A stretch of DNA of 32,049 nt. Source: an uncultured Rubrobacteraceae bacterium. GTDB taxonomy: Bacteria; Actinomycetota; Rubrobacteria; Rubrobacterales; Rubrobacteraceae. Each line of letters starts with the position of its first letter. The stretch's first letter is position 1. Under the pieces are notes generated by a model that searched no databases, had not been told where the DNA came from, and saw only the letters and a program-made list of their open reading frames with translations. Position numbers and translations under genes: made by a program. Where the stretch lies: positions 1 to 32,049 of the forward strand of contig CADCVG010000061.1 of NCBI GenBank assembly GCA_902806075.1, in the 5' to 3' direction. Below are positions 30,869 through 32,049 of the stretch, piece by piece.

Positions 30869-32049
30869 CTAGCGGAGGCCGTCCTTTGAAAGGCTCGTGT
30901 AGAAGGCCCGAGTCTCCGGCGAGGGCGTAGCGTCATACTCGTTCCCGAGCGCCTGCTCGCACAACCTGTACTGCCGTAACGCTCGGGCTCGCTGTCCGAG
31001 GCGGACGAAACACTCCATAAGCAGGCGGTGGGTGTCTTCGTCACAGCGGTCTTTCTCCAGGATCCGGTAGCAGGCCCTTATGCTCTCGTGGCACCACCCG
31101 TTCCGCATGTAGTAGATGGCGAGACGCTTTAGCATGTCGGTGTAGGCGGTGACCAAACGTTCACGCTCGATCGCGGTCCACTCTTCGTACAGGTCCTCGA
31201 CGAGGAAGTCGTCCCGGTATAGCTCTATGGCCTTCTCGTACTCGGCGCTGGCTTCCCGGATCCACCCGTCTTTATCGAACTGTTGACCGCTGGCGTAGTG
31301 CATATCGAACGCGTCCCTGTCAGAGTAGACCCTAACGTTTGGAGAGAGGCGATAGTAGCCACCCTCGAGCACGACGCGGATCGGAGAGACCACGAGCGTC
31401 TCCGCGCCGCTCAAGACTTTGCGCAAGGCGCAGACAGCCGAGTTGAGCGACCAGCGGGCTTTCTTGAGGTCGGACTCTGGCCACAGCCACCCCATCAGGT
31501 AGTCCTGTGTCACAGGCCGGGGCACGTTCGCCACTAGATATCTGAGGATGGCCAGCGCTTTGCCGTGATGACCCAGAGGCAAGGCCCTACCGTGGGAAAG
31601 GATTTCGAAGCGCCCGAAGAAACGGACTTCCAGATGATGCGGGGCGGCAAGGACACTATCGGACGGAGTTTTCTGATCATTGGTCGGCGCTGTCCGTTCG
31701 CCCGGGGTTCGAGCTTCGACCGGTGGTGAGACGCTGCGCGCCTTTACTCCTGTTGACCGGTTCGCTGGAGAATCAGAGGGTAGGTAGCTAGCATCGGGGA
31801 CCTGTCCCCCCGTGTAGGCTGCTAGTACCGCCGCGGCAGCGCTCACCTCCTGGTGGCTCAACTGGATCCAGCTCCGGCGCAGCGTTTCGCGGACCTCCCG
31901 CGACTCTTCTCCGTCCAACTGCCCATGGCTCAACGCCACGCACAGTTGCCCGGCCACCCGGGCAGTCTCGATCGAGAAGCGATTGGTGAAGCCCGCGGCA
32001 GAGCGTAAAATTTGCCGGAAACACTCGGCGGCCAGCGCGTACTCTTGCC
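30869..32049 (-). CDS. SARP-family transcriptional activator (BTAD domain), 5' partial
   Basis: The frame is open to the window edge (upstream residues include LAAECFRQILRSAAGF), so the N-terminus is missing; ~393 residues are seen. After a helical segment and a Pro/Ser/Thr-rich linker comes an OmpR-like winged helix (LEVRFFGRFEILSHGRAL, LVANVPRPVTQDYLMGWLWP, ARWSLNSAVCALRKVL) and then the helical bacterial transcriptional activation domain (YEKAIELYRDDFLVEDLYEE with W, ERLVTAYTDMLKRLA, DEDTHRLLMECFVRLGQR, ALRQYRLCEQAL). SARPs bind 11-bp-spaced heptamer repeats and activate nearby promoters; two such repeat arrays lie just downstream before the peptidase and lysin genes. The N-terminal region seen here is too short to name. 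Confidence 0.88.
   Translation of the reverse strand, partial: QEYALAAECFRQILRSAAGFTNRFSIETARVAGQLCVALSHGQLDGEESREVRETLRRSWIQLSHQEVSAAAAVLAAYTGGQVPDASYLPSDSPANRSTGVKARSVSPPVEARTPGERTAPTNDQKTPSDSVLAAPHHLEVRFFGRFEILSHGRALPLGHHGKALAILRYLVANVPRPVTQDYLMGWLWPESDLKKARWSLNSAVCALRKVLSGAETLVVSPIRVVLEGGYYRLSPNVRVYSDRDAFDMHYASGQQFDKDGWIREASAEYEKAIELYRDDFLVEDLYEEWTAIERERLVTAYTDMLKRLAIYYMRNGWCHESIRACYRILEKDRCDEDTHRLLMECFVRLGQRARALRQYRLCEQALGNEYDATPSPETRAFYTSLSKDGLR

Overview
The window looks like chromosomal DNA of a high-GC actinomycete, most plausibly a Rubrobacter-like member of the Rubrobacteria. The pointers are a GH63 mannosyl/glucosylglycerate hydrolase beside a GH15 trehalase-type enzyme, ThyX instead of ThyA, frequent GTG/TTG starts, and Actinobacteria-style regulators (OmpR/PhoB two-component pair, SARP/BTAD activator). 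This is inferred from protein families; no database search was possible.

Layout. (1) 3-1322 is a 5'-truncated, internally repeated membrane protein. (2) 1523-9818 is a plus-strand operon: GH63 hydrolase, GH15 hydrolase, 6-phosphogluconate dehydrogenase, a 15-codon leader ORF, a MerA/Lpd-type flavoprotein, a peroxiredoxin fused to a cold-shock-like domain, a MOSC protein and a glucose-dehydrogenase-like enzyme. It reads as osmolyte breakdown to glucose, NADPH supply and peroxide/redox defence. (3) 9937-11858 encodes a response regulator and histidine kinase. (4) 12313-15310 encodes a flavoprotein and a fusion of a degenerate metallophosphoesterase domain to a radical SAM domain. A similar operator-like element (GTTYCGTAAGRTTCA core, GTAAGR repeats in an 11-bp register) lies before block 2 and before block 4, so the two-component pair between them may control both.

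(5) 15618-18609 is a minus-strand cluster: a candidate single-strand-annealing-type protein, two tiny paralogous zinc-ribbon proteins with overlapping start/stop codons, a group-2 sigma factor and ThyX. Upstream are a STAS-like/winged-helix regulator and a STAS-GHKL ATPase. A palindrome (ATTTCASTGAAGAYA) sits at the start of the winged-helix gene and just upstream of the annealing-protein gene, suggesting one regulator controls both. (6) 20836-23706 holds Spo0M, a GNAT acetyltransferase and a divergent HD-domain phosphohydrolase with altered auxiliary active-site residues.

(7) 23914-24853 holds tRNA-Lys(CTT), a Met/Glu-rich surface peptide with its terminator, and tRNA-Ser(TGA). (8) 25383-32049 is an accessory region on the minus strand: patatin-like lipase, a two-TM protein with a Pro-rich tail, a GH19-type multidomain lysin without signal peptide, several micro-ORFs, a papain-like peptidase overlapping a 117-aa partner, and a SARP/BTAD activator cut by the window end. 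Two promoter regions here carry three and four copies of an ATTCATC-type direct repeat at exact 11-bp spacing, the pattern expected of a SARP target. This possible SARP-controlled lytic/peptidase module and the degenerate phosphoesterase-radical SAM system are the strongest candidates for undescribed biology.
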